From NCBI RefSeq assembly GCF_000485905.1, contig NC_022664.1, positions 1,674,001-1,738,000 on the forward strand: a DNA stretch of 64,000 nucleotides. Reading direction: 5' to 3'. Numbering within the stretch: position 1 is the first letter of the stretch; every line of letters begins with the position of its first letter. The notes beneath the pieces are model-generated. The model did no database searches. It had not been told where the DNA came from and saw only the letters and a program-made list of their open reading frames with translations. Positions 38,008 to 46,224 of this stretch are shown here, piece by piece. The position numbers and the translations under genes are program-made. The DNA comes from Spiribacter curvatus (GTDB lineage: Bacteria > Pseudomonadota > Gammaproteobacteria > Nitrococcales > Nitrococcaceae).

Positions 38008-39737
38008 TGCGCCCCCTTATTCTGGTTGCCCGCCACCCGCAGGGGCTGGGCCGTGTTGGACTGCAGACGCGAGAGCACGTCATCGCGCTCGCCAAAGGCC
38101 GCCACCTGGCCCTGCTGGAGCACGAGGAGCTTATCCATCTGGGCCAGGATGCTGCGCTTGTGGGTGACGACCACCACAGTGGCGCCCTCGGCCTTGAGCC
38201 GCTGCACCGCGCCGGTCAGCGCCTGCTCACCCGCGTCGTCGAGGTTGGAGTTGGGCTCGTCGAGGATCACCAGCCGCGGGTGGCCGAACAGCGCCCGGGC
38301 CAAGCCCACACGCTGACGCTGCCCGGCAGAGAGGGTGTTGCCGCCCACGCCGACAAAGGTGTCATAGCCATCCGGCAGCTGCAGGATCATCTCATGGGCG
38401 CCGGCCAGCTGAGCCGCGCCCACGACCGCCTCGTCCTCGGCACGGCCGAATCGCGCGATATTCTGCGACACCGTGCCCTCGAAAAGCTCGATGTCCTGCG
38501 GCAGATAACCGATGTAGGGGCCGAGCTCGTCACGGTTGTATTGACCGATATCGGCCCCGTTCAGCCGGACCGAGCCGTTGAGCAGCGGCCAGACACCCAG
38601 GATCACCCGCACCAGTGATGACTTGCCGGCCGCACTCGGCCCGATGACGCCGAGCCCCTCGCCCGGCTCGATATTAAAGCCCACGCCCCGTAGCACCGGC
38701 GTGCGGATCCCCGGCGGCGCGGCGAGGACGTTGGCCAGCTGGAGCCGACCCTCGGGCGCCGGGAGCGAGGTCTGGCGGGGCTGTTCGGGATAACCATCGA
38801 GGAGCTGGCTGAGGCGGTCATACCCCTCGCGGGCCTGCTGGATCTGCCGCCAGGCGCCGGTGATCTGGTCAAGCGGCGCCAGCGCCCGGCCAATCAGGAT
38901 CGCACAGGCGATGATCATGCCGCCGCTGATACTGCCCTGCAGCACCAGCAGCGCACCCAGGCCATAGGCGAACGCCTGGGCCATGAAGCGGAACACGCGA
39001 CTGGCATTACTGAATACACCCGCCCGGTCACTCGCGAAGGCCTGGCCGTTGATCGTCCTCGCATGACGGGTCTGCCAGCGCTCGCGGATCGATGACTCCA
39101 TGCCCATCGCATGGATCACCTCGGCATTGCGCAGGTTATCCCCCGCGAACCGCCGGGCGTTGCGGTTGGCCTCGTTCGCACTGGCGAGCGGTGCCTTGGT
39201 GAATGCCTCGTTGGCCCAGGTCAGGCCGCCGATGATCAGCGTACAGACCACGCCGTAGATGCCGAGCCAGGGGTGGAACAGGAACATGACGCCCAGATAG
39301 ACCGGCGTCCACGGCGCATCGAAGAGCGCCAGAATGCCCGGCCCGGTGAGGAACTGGCGCACGCTCGAGAGGTCATCCATCGCCTGGGGACTGCCACTGC
39401 CGCGCTGGCGGAGCGAGTTGCGGAACATGACATCGAATAGCCGCCCACCGATGCGCTCATCCATGGCGACGCCCACGCGCACCAGAATGCGCGAGCGGAT
39501 GAACTGGAGGATGCCCATGAGGATGAAAAGCCCCAGCACCACCAGACTCAGGAAGAGCAGCGTCTCGGTGCTGCGCGAGCGCAGGACCCGGTCGAAGACC
39601 TGGAGCATGTAGAACGGCTGGACCAGCATGAGCAGGTTGATGAACAGACTGAACACACCCACCGCCACGAATCCCGACTTGCCGGTTCGCAGGATGCGTT
39701 TTATTTCCGGCTCATCCTGCCGGGAGGCGTCCTTCAT
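38004..39737 (-). CDS. Type I secretion ABC transporter (PrtD-like permease/ATPase)
   Basis: 577 aa, without an N-terminal peptidase domain, as in PrtD/RsaD/AprD exporters. Membrane domain (~20-310) starts FVAVGVFSLFINLLMLVQPF. Nucleotide-binding domain: Walker A GVIGPSAAGKSSLVRVIL, Q-loop GYLPQDIELFEGTV, signature LSAGQRQRVGLARALFG, Walker B LVILDEPNSNLD, switch VVVVTHKRSIL. PrtD-type systems export RTX proteases and S-layer proteins with C-terminal signals. Likely substrates are the DUF4214 surface protein at 23171 and the M10 protease at 7848. It starts 4 bp inside the upstream glycosyltransferase. Confidence 0.94.
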   Translation of the reverse strand: MKDASRQDEPEIKRILRTGKSGFVAVGVFSLFINLLMLVQPFYMLQVFDRVLRSRSTETLLFLSLVVLGLFILMGILQFIRSRILVRVGVAMDERIGGRLFDVMFRNSLRQRGSGSPQAMDDLSSVRQFLTGPGILALFDAPWTPVYLGVMFLFHPWLGIYGVVCTLIIGGLTWANEAFTKAPLASANEANRNARRFAGDNLRNAEVIHAMGMESSIRERWQTRHARTINGQAFASDRAGVFSNASRVFRFMAQAFAYGLGALLVLQGSISGGMIIACAILIGRALAPLDQITGAWRQIQQAREGYDRLSQLLDGYPEQPRQTSLPAPEGRLQLANVLAAPPGIRTPVLRGVGFNIEPGEGLGVIGPSAAGKSSLVRVILGVWPLLNGSVRLNGADIGQYNRDELGPYIGYLPQDIELFEGTVSQNIARFGRAEDEAVVGAAQLAGAHEMILQLPDGYDTFVGVGGNTLSAGQRQRVGLARALFGHPRLVILDEPNSNLDDAGEQALTGAVQRLKAEGATVVVVTHKRSILAQMDKLLVLQQGQVAAFGERDDVLSRLQSNTAQPLRVAGNQNKGAQ

Positions 39738-40939
39738 GAGTGAACCTCTTCACGCTGATCGGTCCCGTCGTCATCGGACGACGAATTAACCGAATATGAT
39801 GCCGGTGCCCGCCCGCGCTGTCCAATGACCTGATCATAGATTCGCCGCATACGCCCGGCATAGGCCGCGGCGGTGAAATGCTGGCGATAGCGCTCATGAC
39901 CGCCGCGACCCAACGCCGCCGCCAATGCCGGATCGGTATGCAGCTGTTCCATCGCCGCGCCCAGCGCACGGGCATCGTTCGGCGGCACCACCCGCCCGGT
40001 CTCGCCATCGCGCACGACATAACTGGTCCCCGTACCGATCTCACAGGTGATGGCCGGCCGGCGGGCGACCCCCGCCTCGACCAGCGCCAGGCCAAAGGCC
40101 TCCGAGCGCAGGGTCGAGGGCATGACCATCGCCCGGCAGAGATCGAGCAGCGCCCATTTCTCCACCTCGGTCACGCGATCGAGGAAGACCACCCGATCAG
40201 CAACGCCAGACGCGCGGGCACGGGCTTCAAGCGCATCACGGTCCACGCACTCTCCGGCCATGACCAGGGTGGCCGTGGTGTGCCTGAGCGCCTCAATGGC
40301 CACCGGTCCGCCCTTGTAGCGACGCGTGGCGCCAAGGAACAGCATGAACCCCTCGCCCAGCCGGGCGCTGAGCTCGGCACGCGCCTGTTCGACGTCGACA
40401 CCCCGGTCATCACGGACCTCGACCCCCAGCGGCGCGACCTGGACAAGCGCTTCGGGCAGACGCTGCAGGACGGGGCTTGTCCGGGCATAGACCGGTGAGG
40501 TCGCGATCACCGCATCAAGCCGACGCAGAAAGCGCTCCATCATCGGTTCGTAGACGCGCTTTAGCAGCGGATTGCGGCAGATATCCGCATGATAGGTCGC
40601 CACGCGCGGAACCCCCGGCGGCACCTGGCGATCAAGCAGATGCACGAACGGCCAGGGCAAGTGGTAGTGCACGATGTCCGCATCGCTGGCGAGCGCCCGG
40701 AAGGGTCGGCGGGCATGCAGGGAGAAGTCGGTGGCGCAGCAGGTGGCGGTGCGTCGGACGGCGTGCACACTGAGATTGGGATCCGCTGGCTGGAGTGTCC
40801 ATGGCCCGTCGTTCGCGAGTGTGAAGAAGATGTGCCCGACATCTCCCTCGGGCATGCCAGCCGCCAACGCGGTGATGGCCCGCTGCACCCCGCCCTCGCG
40901 CTCGAGACTGTAGACCTTGAATGTGTGGAGGACTCGCAT
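39734..40939 (-). CDS. GT4 family glycosyltransferase, first gene of the secretion/glycan unit
   Basis: 401 aa from the ATG at 40937-40939 (MRVLHTFKVYSLEREGGVQR); the upstream extension has atypical composition. Donor-domain motifs: FMLFLGATRRYKGGPVAIEA and the EX7E-type MPSTLRSEAFGLALVEAGVA. The GGVQR segment near the N-terminus is typical of GT4 acceptor domains. Its last codons overlap the type I ABC gene by 4 bp, so a glycosyltransferase and the secretion system are translationally coupled, as one would expect if the secreted protein works with the glycan. The upstream 197 bp to 41136 form a divergent promoter region with the REC-EAL gene. Confidence 0.85.
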   Translation of the reverse strand: MRVLHTFKVYSLEREGGVQRAITALAAGMPEGDVGHIFFTLANDGPWTLQPADPNLSVHAVRRTATCCATDFSLHARRPFRALASDADIVHYHLPWPFVHLLDRQVPPGVPRVATYHADICRNPLLKRVYEPMMERFLRRLDAVIATSPVYARTSPVLQRLPEALVQVAPLGVEVRDDRGVDVEQARAELSARLGEGFMLFLGATRRYKGGPVAIEALRHTTATLVMAGECVDRDALEARARASGVADRVVFLDRVTEVEKWALLDLCRAMVMPSTLRSEAFGLALVEAGVARRPAITCEIGTGTSYVVRDGETGRVVPPNDARALGAAMEQLHTDPALAAALGRGGHERYRQHFTAAAYAGRMRRIYDQVIGQRGRAPASYSVNSSSDDDGTDQREEVHS

Positions 40940-41169
40940 ATTCCGCGTCGGCGTCCGATCGTTAATGGCTGACAAGGCTATCACTTTCCGACGACCGCTC
41001 GCCGATCCGCACCCACACAGTCGTAGCAATCCTGCGCCAATAGCGTTATTTTGCACATGTTTGGCATGCTAGCGTCAGGCCTTCGCGAGATGGCTCGGCA
41101 ACAGGCCAACGCTGATGACCCGCCTGCTTTATAACCGTGACCGACTGCTGCCCGAACCCGAGAACACCT

Positions 41170-43242
41170 ATGCACGCCACGATGGCAACCGGCACAGCCT
41201 CCGCCCCGGCTCCGGCGCTGGTCGTTGAGGACGATCCCGTCACCCGCATGCTGCTTGTCAAACTCCTCGAAACCGAGGGGTTCCAGGTTCATGAGGCGGC
41301 CGATGGGGAGAGCGCACTGGAGCGATTCGCGGAGCACCCGGCGCTCATCGTGCTCCTCGACGTACTGATGCCGGGCATCAATGGCTTCGAGACCTGTGCA
41401 GCGATCCGGCAGAAGGCTGGTTTTGGCGAGGCGGGCGTGCTGATGCTGACCGCGCTCGATGATACCGACTCCATCGACCGCGCCTTCGAGGCCGGCGCAA
41501 CCGACTTCAACATCAAGCCGATCAACTGGCCGCTACTGCGCCGGCGCGTGCGCTACGCACTGCGGATGCAGCGCCTATACGCCGAGTCTGAGCTCAACCA
41601 GGCGCGTCTGGCTCAAGCCCAGCGCGTCGCTCGGGTGGCGCACTGGGAATACGATCCGGAGATGGCCGTCTTCCACTGGTCGGTGGAGATGCGCACACTT
41701 CTGGGTCTCGGTGAGACGAACGCGGATAACTGGCTCGCAGACCGCATCCCCGCCGATGACCGCACCGCGATCCGTGACCGCTTCAAGCTGGCGCTTCGCG
41801 ACGGCACACCGTTTACCGTGGAGCATCGCGTGCTCACCGACGCCGATGGCGAGCGGGTCGTGCTCGTGCGCGGCGAGCCCACGGGCAGTGAGGGTTACTG
41901 GATCGGCACGATTCAGGACATCACTGACATCCGTCAGGCTGAGGCCCAGGTGCAGTATGTCACCCGCTTTGATCCCGTCACCGGTCTACCCAACCGTGAT
42001 GCCCTGCTCGAGCGCCTGACCGAGGCCATCCTTGAGGCCGACGTCCATCAGCAGCGCGTGGGCCTGCTGGTATTCAAGCTCACGCGCTACAAGGCCATTC
42101 AAGAGAGCATGGGCAGCCCCTATGCCGACCGATTCCTGGGCGCTGCCGCCGAACGGCTGACCAGCCACCTCGGCAGCGACATCACGGTTGCCCGCCTGGG
42201 CGATGACGAATTCGCGCTCATCGTCACTGACCTGCGGCGGGATGGGGATGCAGTCCAGACCGCACTGACGGTGCGGGAGAGGCTGGTCGCGCCCATCTGG
42301 GTCGACGCTCAGGCGATCTATACCGAGCCGGTCCCGGGGATTGCGGTCTATCCCACCGACGCCGCCGATGCCGCGACGCTGCTCACCAACGCGAATGTCG
42401 CGATGCGCAATGGCGACGAGCAGAACCATCAGAGCTACTGCTTCTACACCGCCGACATGAATGCCCGCGTGATCCAGGAAATCGCCCTGGAGCAGGATTT
42501 GAGACGCGCTCTGGCCGAGGATCAGTTCACGCTCTACTATCAACCGCAGCTGGATGCAGCGGGCGAGGAAACGGTGGGCTTCGAGGCACTGCTGCGATGG
42601 AACCACCCCGAGCATGGCATCATGAGCCCAGCGACGTTCATACCGGTGCTTGAGTCCACAGGGCTCATCACTCAGGCTGACTGCTGGGTGCTTGAAACCG
42701 CCGAGCGCCAGTGCCGGGCCTGGAACGCGCGCAGTGACCGGCCCGTGCGGATGGCGGTCAATCTCTCCGCCGAACAGCTCACTGACCCCGGCCTGCTCCC
42801 CTACATCGAGCAGGCGGTGCGCGACGACAACCTGCACCCGGTCCACATCGAGCTCGAGATCACCGAGACGGTCGCCATGCATGATCTGCAGGCATCGCAA
42901 TCCGTCCTCCAGGCACTGCGGGCGCTTGGCTTTAGCATTGCCATTGATGACTTTGGCACTGGCAACTCATCGCTGATGCGCCTCCGACAGCTGCCCGTCG
43001 ACAAGCTCAAGATCGACAGCTCATTTGTATTCAACATGCACACCAGCGAGCAGGACGCCAGCATCGTGCGCTCCTGCATCCACCTTGCCCACGAGCTCGG
43101 CCTGTCGGTCGTCGCTGAGGGCGTGGAGGAAGCCATCCACGTCGAGATGCTGCGTGAGATGGGATGCGACATCCTCCAGGGCTTCTACTTCGGTCGGCCG
43201 CTGCCGGTGAGCGATGCCGAGGCGTTCATCCACCCGGCCTGA
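41170..43242 (+). CDS. Response regulator with PAS, degenerate GGDEF and EAL domains
   Basis: About 690 aa (GTG at 41137 or ATG at 41182 are alternative starts). REC domain (~10-130) with phospho-acceptor in IVLLDVLMPGINGFE and the Lys in FNIKPINW; PAS fold (~150-260, HWEYDPEMAVFHWSVEMRTL); GGDEF domain (~270-430) whose signature reads RLGDDEFALIV, a change of the second Gly to Asp; EAL domain (~435-690) with FEALLRWNHPEHG, NLSAEQL, DDFGTGNSSLMRLRQLPVDK and KIDSSFV. The EAL residues for c-di-GMP hydrolysis look complete, so it is probably a phosphodiesterase with a weak or regulatory GGDEF. It likely controls surface or biofilm behaviour. The stop lies directly against the stop of nrdA (0 bp). 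Confidence 0.9.
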   Translation: MHATMATGTASAPAPALVVEDDPVTRMLLVKLLETEGFQVHEAADGESALERFAEHPALIVLLDVLMPGINGFETCAAIRQKAGFGEAGVLMLTALDDTDSIDRAFEAGATDFNIKPINWPLLRRRVRYALRMQRLYAESELNQARLAQAQRVARVAHWEYDPEMAVFHWSVEMRTLLGLGETNADNWLADRIPADDRTAIRDRFKLALRDGTPFTVEHRVLTDADGERVVLVRGEPTGSEGYWIGTIQDITDIRQAEAQVQYVTRFDPVTGLPNRDALLERLTEAILEADVHQQRVGLLVFKLTRYKAIQESMGSPYADRFLGAAAERLTSHLGSDITVARLGDDEFALIVTDLRRDGDAVQTALTVRERLVAPIWVDAQAIYTEPVPGIAVYPTDAADAATLLTNANVAMRNGDEQNHQSYCFYTADMNARVIQEIALEQDLRRALAEDQFTLYYQPQLDAAGEETVGFEALLRWNHPEHGIMSPATFIPVLESTGLITQADCWVLETAERQCRAWNARSDRPVRMAVNLSAEQLTDPGLLPYIEQAVRDDNLHPVHIELEITETVAMHDLQASQSVLQALRALGFSIAIDDFGTGNSSLMRLRQLPVDKLKIDSSFVFNMHTSEQDASIVRSCIHLAHELGLSVVAEGVEEAIHVEMLREMGCDILQGFYFGRPLPVSDAEAFIHPA

Positions 43243-44922
43243 TTACGCCTCGCAGGCACCACAACTCATGATATCGCGCACCAGTTCCTGGGACGGATTC
43301 GAGGAGCGCTGATAGTAGAGCGTCTTCACGCCCAGCCGCCAGGCCTCGATGATCAGCTGGTTGACCTCCTTCGCCTCGGCACTCGGCGGGATCAGCAGGT
43401 TGAGCGACTGCGACTGGTCGATGTGCGTCTGACGGGCGGCGGCCTGCTGGATGATCGTCAGTGGACTGATTTCATCGAAGGTCTTGAAGACCGCCTTTTC
43501 GGCCTGGCTGAGGCAGTCCAGGTGCTGCACCGACCCACCGCTTTGCAGAATGCCCAACCAGGTCGTCTGATCATTGCACCCGTAAGACTCAAGGACCGAC
43601 TCGAGATGCGGGTTCTTGTAGGTGAACTGCCCCTTGGCAAGATCCTTGACGAAGTAATTGCTCCGCAGCGGCTCAATGGAAGGGGATACCTGGCCGAGGA
43701 TGAAGCTCGACGAGGTGGTCGGAGCGATCGCGGTCCGTGTCAGGTTACGGACGCCATAACCGCTCAGCCCCTCCGGCTCGCCATAGTGGCGAGCCATTTC
43801 CTGACTCGCCTCCAGCGACGCCGCATCGATGTGCTGACTGATCTCCGAGGCCAGGCGGGCCGCCTCAAACGACTCGAACGGGACACGCTTGCGCTGCAGG
43901 AAGGTGTGCCAGCCCAGCTGGCCGATGCCAATGGCGCGCCAGCGTCTGGCGAAATGATGCGGCGATGCCATGTGCGCCAGGTGCCCGGTCTTGCGGATGT
44001 AATCGGACATCACCGCATCGAGGAACAGGGTCATCACCCGCACCGCGTCGGTGTGCCGCCACGCGTCATAGGTATCGAGATTCATTGAGGCGAGATTGCA
44101 TACGAAGGACTCGTCGCTGGCCGATGGCAGGCAGATCTCACTGCAGAGATTGCTCGCATGGATCTTCCGGTCCTGATCCTTCAGGGCCCTGGGGCGGGCG
44201 CGGTTCACGGTGTCGGTGAAAAAGATGTAGGGATAGCCCGACTCCTTGCGCTTACGCATCACTTTCGCCCAGATCCTGAGCTTGCCCGCATCCGCCGCGG
44301 CCATGTCGCCGCGCTTGACGGCCTCACCCTGCTCGATCAACCCCTCCATGAAGGCATCCGATACGCAGATGCCGATGGACATGTTCTGGATGGAGTGGCC
44401 CACCTCACGAATCTCGAGGAACTCCTCGATATCCGGGTGCTCGATGTCGAGATACGCCGCAAAGGACCCACGCCGCACATTGCCCTGCGAGACGACATCG
44501 GTGATCTGCTCGAAGATATTCATGAAGTGCACGGGCCCATCGGCCTTGCCACCGGTGTTGATCGCCGATCCGCGGCCACGGATGTCGCCAAAGTAGCCAC
44601 TGGTGCCCGCGCCGTGCTTGGTCTGCATCCCGATCTCGGCGGACTTCTCGAGAATCGACGCGATCTCGTCGCCGATGTAGGAGCCGTTGCAAGAGATCGG
44701 CAGCCCGCGATCGTTGCCGAAGTTCGCCCAGATCGGCGAGGACAGGCTATAGAACCCCCGCCCCATATAGTCGTAGAACGTCTCCGAGAAGCCATCGATA
44801 TCAAGGATCGCCTCGGCCTTGTCACCGATTTCCCGAATCCGCTCCTCCGCCGACATCCCCTCGGGAATGTACCCGCGCGAGAGGAATGTGCGGGCGTCTT
44901 TGTTCAACCATTCGAATGCCAT
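43243..44922 (-). CDS. nrdA: Class I ribonucleotide reductase, catalytic alpha subunit (compact form)
   Basis: 559 aa, against ~760 for E. coli NrdA. It lacks the N-terminal ATP-cone that mediates dATP inhibition. Active-site residues are visible: the first redox Cys in LPISCNGSYIG, the finger-loop HASNLCSEICLPS with radical Cys and Glu, the second redox Cys in FVCNLASMNLD, the radical-transfer tyrosines in VKTLYYQRSS and the C-terminal shuttle SCGACEA. It therefore should reduce ribonucleoside diphosphates with the beta subunit encoded 23 bp upstream. Without an ATP-cone, overall activity control must come from elsewhere. Compact NrdA proteins of this kind occur in several bacterial and phage lineages. 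Confidence 0.93.
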   Translation of the reverse strand: MAFEWLNKDARTFLSRGYIPEGMSAEERIREIGDKAEAILDIDGFSETFYDYMGRGFYSLSSPIWANFGNDRGLPISCNGSYIGDEIASILEKSAEIGMQTKHGAGTSGYFGDIRGRGSAINTGGKADGPVHFMNIFEQITDVVSQGNVRRGSFAAYLDIEHPDIEEFLEIREVGHSIQNMSIGICVSDAFMEGLIEQGEAVKRGDMAAADAGKLRIWAKVMRKRKESGYPYIFFTDTVNRARPRALKDQDRKIHASNLCSEICLPSASDESFVCNLASMNLDTYDAWRHTDAVRVMTLFLDAVMSDYIRKTGHLAHMASPHHFARRWRAIGIGQLGWHTFLQRKRVPFESFEAARLASEISQHIDAASLEASQEMARHYGEPEGLSGYGVRNLTRTAIAPTTSSSFILGQVSPSIEPLRSNYFVKDLAKGQFTYKNPHLESVLESYGCNDQTTWLGILQSGGSVQHLDCLSQAEKAVFKTFDEISPLTIIQQAAARQTHIDQSQSLNLLIPPSAEAKEVNQLIIEAWRLGVKTLYYQRSSNPSQELVRDIMSCGACEA

Positions 44923-44945
44923 TATTCCGTTATCGTCCCTGATGC

Positions 44946-45917
44946 CTAGAAAAGGTCTTCCGCGTCGACGCCCTGGCCCTTGCTGTATTCCACCGGCGTT
45001 TTCTGGAAGAAGTCCGTCATCTTGTAGCCGAGCAGCGTCTCGTCGAACCAGAACGTCTGGTCAACCCGTGCCTGGTCGATGTGGATCGCGCTGCTGTCGA
45101 GACCGATCTGATCGATCGACTCCTTCATGCGCTTGCGGATGAACGCCTTCAGGATATCGGCATCGAGCCCCTCGACTGCGTAGTCGCCCATGATCCAGTC
45201 GATCACACCATCCTCGGCTTTCAGCGACTCCAGGCATTCATGCTCGATGCGCGCCCGCATGCCCGCGTCAAAGAGCTCGGGGTACTCGGCCCGAAGCTCC
45301 TGAATCAGCCGAATGCCGACCTTCGAGTGCACCGATTCCTCGTTCATCGTGTACTGGACCTGCTGGGAGACGTCCTTGAGGACCGCCTTGTTACGGTTCA
45401 GGTGCAGGATGATGTAGAACTGGCTGAACAGGCTGACGTTCTCGACGAACAGCGTGAACAGGGTGATCGCGTAGATGAACTGCTTACGCTGATCGGCGTA
45501 GACCTTCTCGTTGTACTTCTTGAGATAGTCGATCCGGCCCCGGATGACCGGCTCGTTGAGGTTCTCCTCGAAGACGTGGGTCATATTCAGCACGTCGAGG
45601 AGCTTTTCGTAGGCCATGTTGTGGATGACCTCGCTATTGGCCATCGCATACCCCAGGTCGTTGATGCTCGGATGGGGCAGCGTCTTGCCCAGATCGGCCC
45701 AGAAGGTTTTGACCGCCACTTCAATCTGCCCGATGGCGGACAATGCCCGGACCACGACCTCCTGCTCCTGCCGGGTCAGGTCGGTCTTGAACTGGCTGTA
45801 ATCGCTGCGGAAGTTGAATTCATCCGGCGTCCAGAACCCCGCCCAGATCGTATCGATGAACTCCTTTGTCCACGGATAGAGGTCAGGCTTGCGGCTGATC
45901 TGTTCTTCGAAAAGCAT
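44946..45917 (-). CDS. nrdB: Class I ribonucleotide reductase, beta (radical-generating) subunit
   Basis: 323 aa from the ATG at 45915-45917, which has AAGGAG 6 bases upstream. Metal ligands are visible in NSEVIHNMAYEKLL (Glu, His and, at +7 from Glu, the radical Tyr), LFVENVSLFSQF (Glu) and NEESVHSKVG (Glu, His). The first ligand appears to be the Glu of GQIEVAVKTF rather than the Asp of E. coli. The C-terminus (GQGVDAEDLF) is the alpha-binding tail. It precedes nrdA by 23 bp, so the order is nrdB-nrdA. Confidence 0.93.
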   Translation of the reverse strand: MLFEEQISRKPDLYPWTKEFIDTIWAGFWTPDEFNFRSDYSQFKTDLTRQEQEVVVRALSAIGQIEVAVKTFWADLGKTLPHPSINDLGYAMANSEVIHNMAYEKLLDVLNMTHVFEENLNEPVIRGRIDYLKKYNEKVYADQRKQFIYAITLFTLFVENVSLFSQFYIILHLNRNKAVLKDVSQQVQYTMNEESVHSKVGIRLIQELRAEYPELFDAGMRARIEHECLESLKAEDGVIDWIMGDYAVEGLDADILKAFIRKRMKESIDQIGLDSSAIHIDQARVDQTFWFDETLLGYKMTDFFQKTPVEYSKGQGVDAEDLF

Positions 45918-46009
45918 TGCGACTCCTTTGCTGCGCGCTTCAATGGCCAAGCCGGCCACTGGATGCCGGGAAATGGCGACCCATGCCTCTTCGACAGGAA
46001 AAAGCTGAA

Positions 46010-46025
46010 GCACTACATATTGGGT
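46010..46025. promoter_or_regulatory. NrdR-box-like sequence upstream of nrdBA
   Basis: GCACTACATATTGGGT matches the NrdR consensus (ACACWATATMTWGTGT) at 13 of 16 positions by my count and lies ~93 bp upstream of the nrdB start. NrdR normally needs two boxes about 31 bp apart, and the expected second site (around 46041-46056) is poor. Treat as a weak candidate. Confidence 0.3.
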
Positions 46026-46142
46026 ATTACCGGCTAAGGAAGTACAACATAGCACAAGGAAGCGCGATCATGAACAGCATGCGCACAGGCATGGATCCGC
46101 ACGAAAGGGAGAGACGGGGGCGGGTTAAGGGGTTGGAGTGAT

Positions 46143-46168
46143 TGGAGGTGGCGAGAGGATTCGAACCC
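46143..46168 (-). repeat. Orphan 3' end of a tRNA-Thr-like gene (possible att remnant)
   Basis: The 26 bp here (TGGAGGTGGCGAGAGGATTC, then GAACCC) equal the 3' end of tRNA-Thr(TGT) at 62772-62797 except for one base, in the same orientation. It contains the T-loop TTCGAATCC and the CCA end, but the rest of a tRNA is absent. Such partial tRNA tails typically mark the far end of a tRNA-integrated island. Confidence 0.7.
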
Positions 46169-46224
46169 ACAAGTCGGTCGATAGACCTGCGGAAATCAAT
46201 CCTTACGTAGTCTTCGACCAGCGG

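Noticed and set aside
46041-46056. A second NrdR box 31 bp from the first
   Set aside because: Too few consensus positions match; only the site at 46010-46025 is kept, as a weak candidate.
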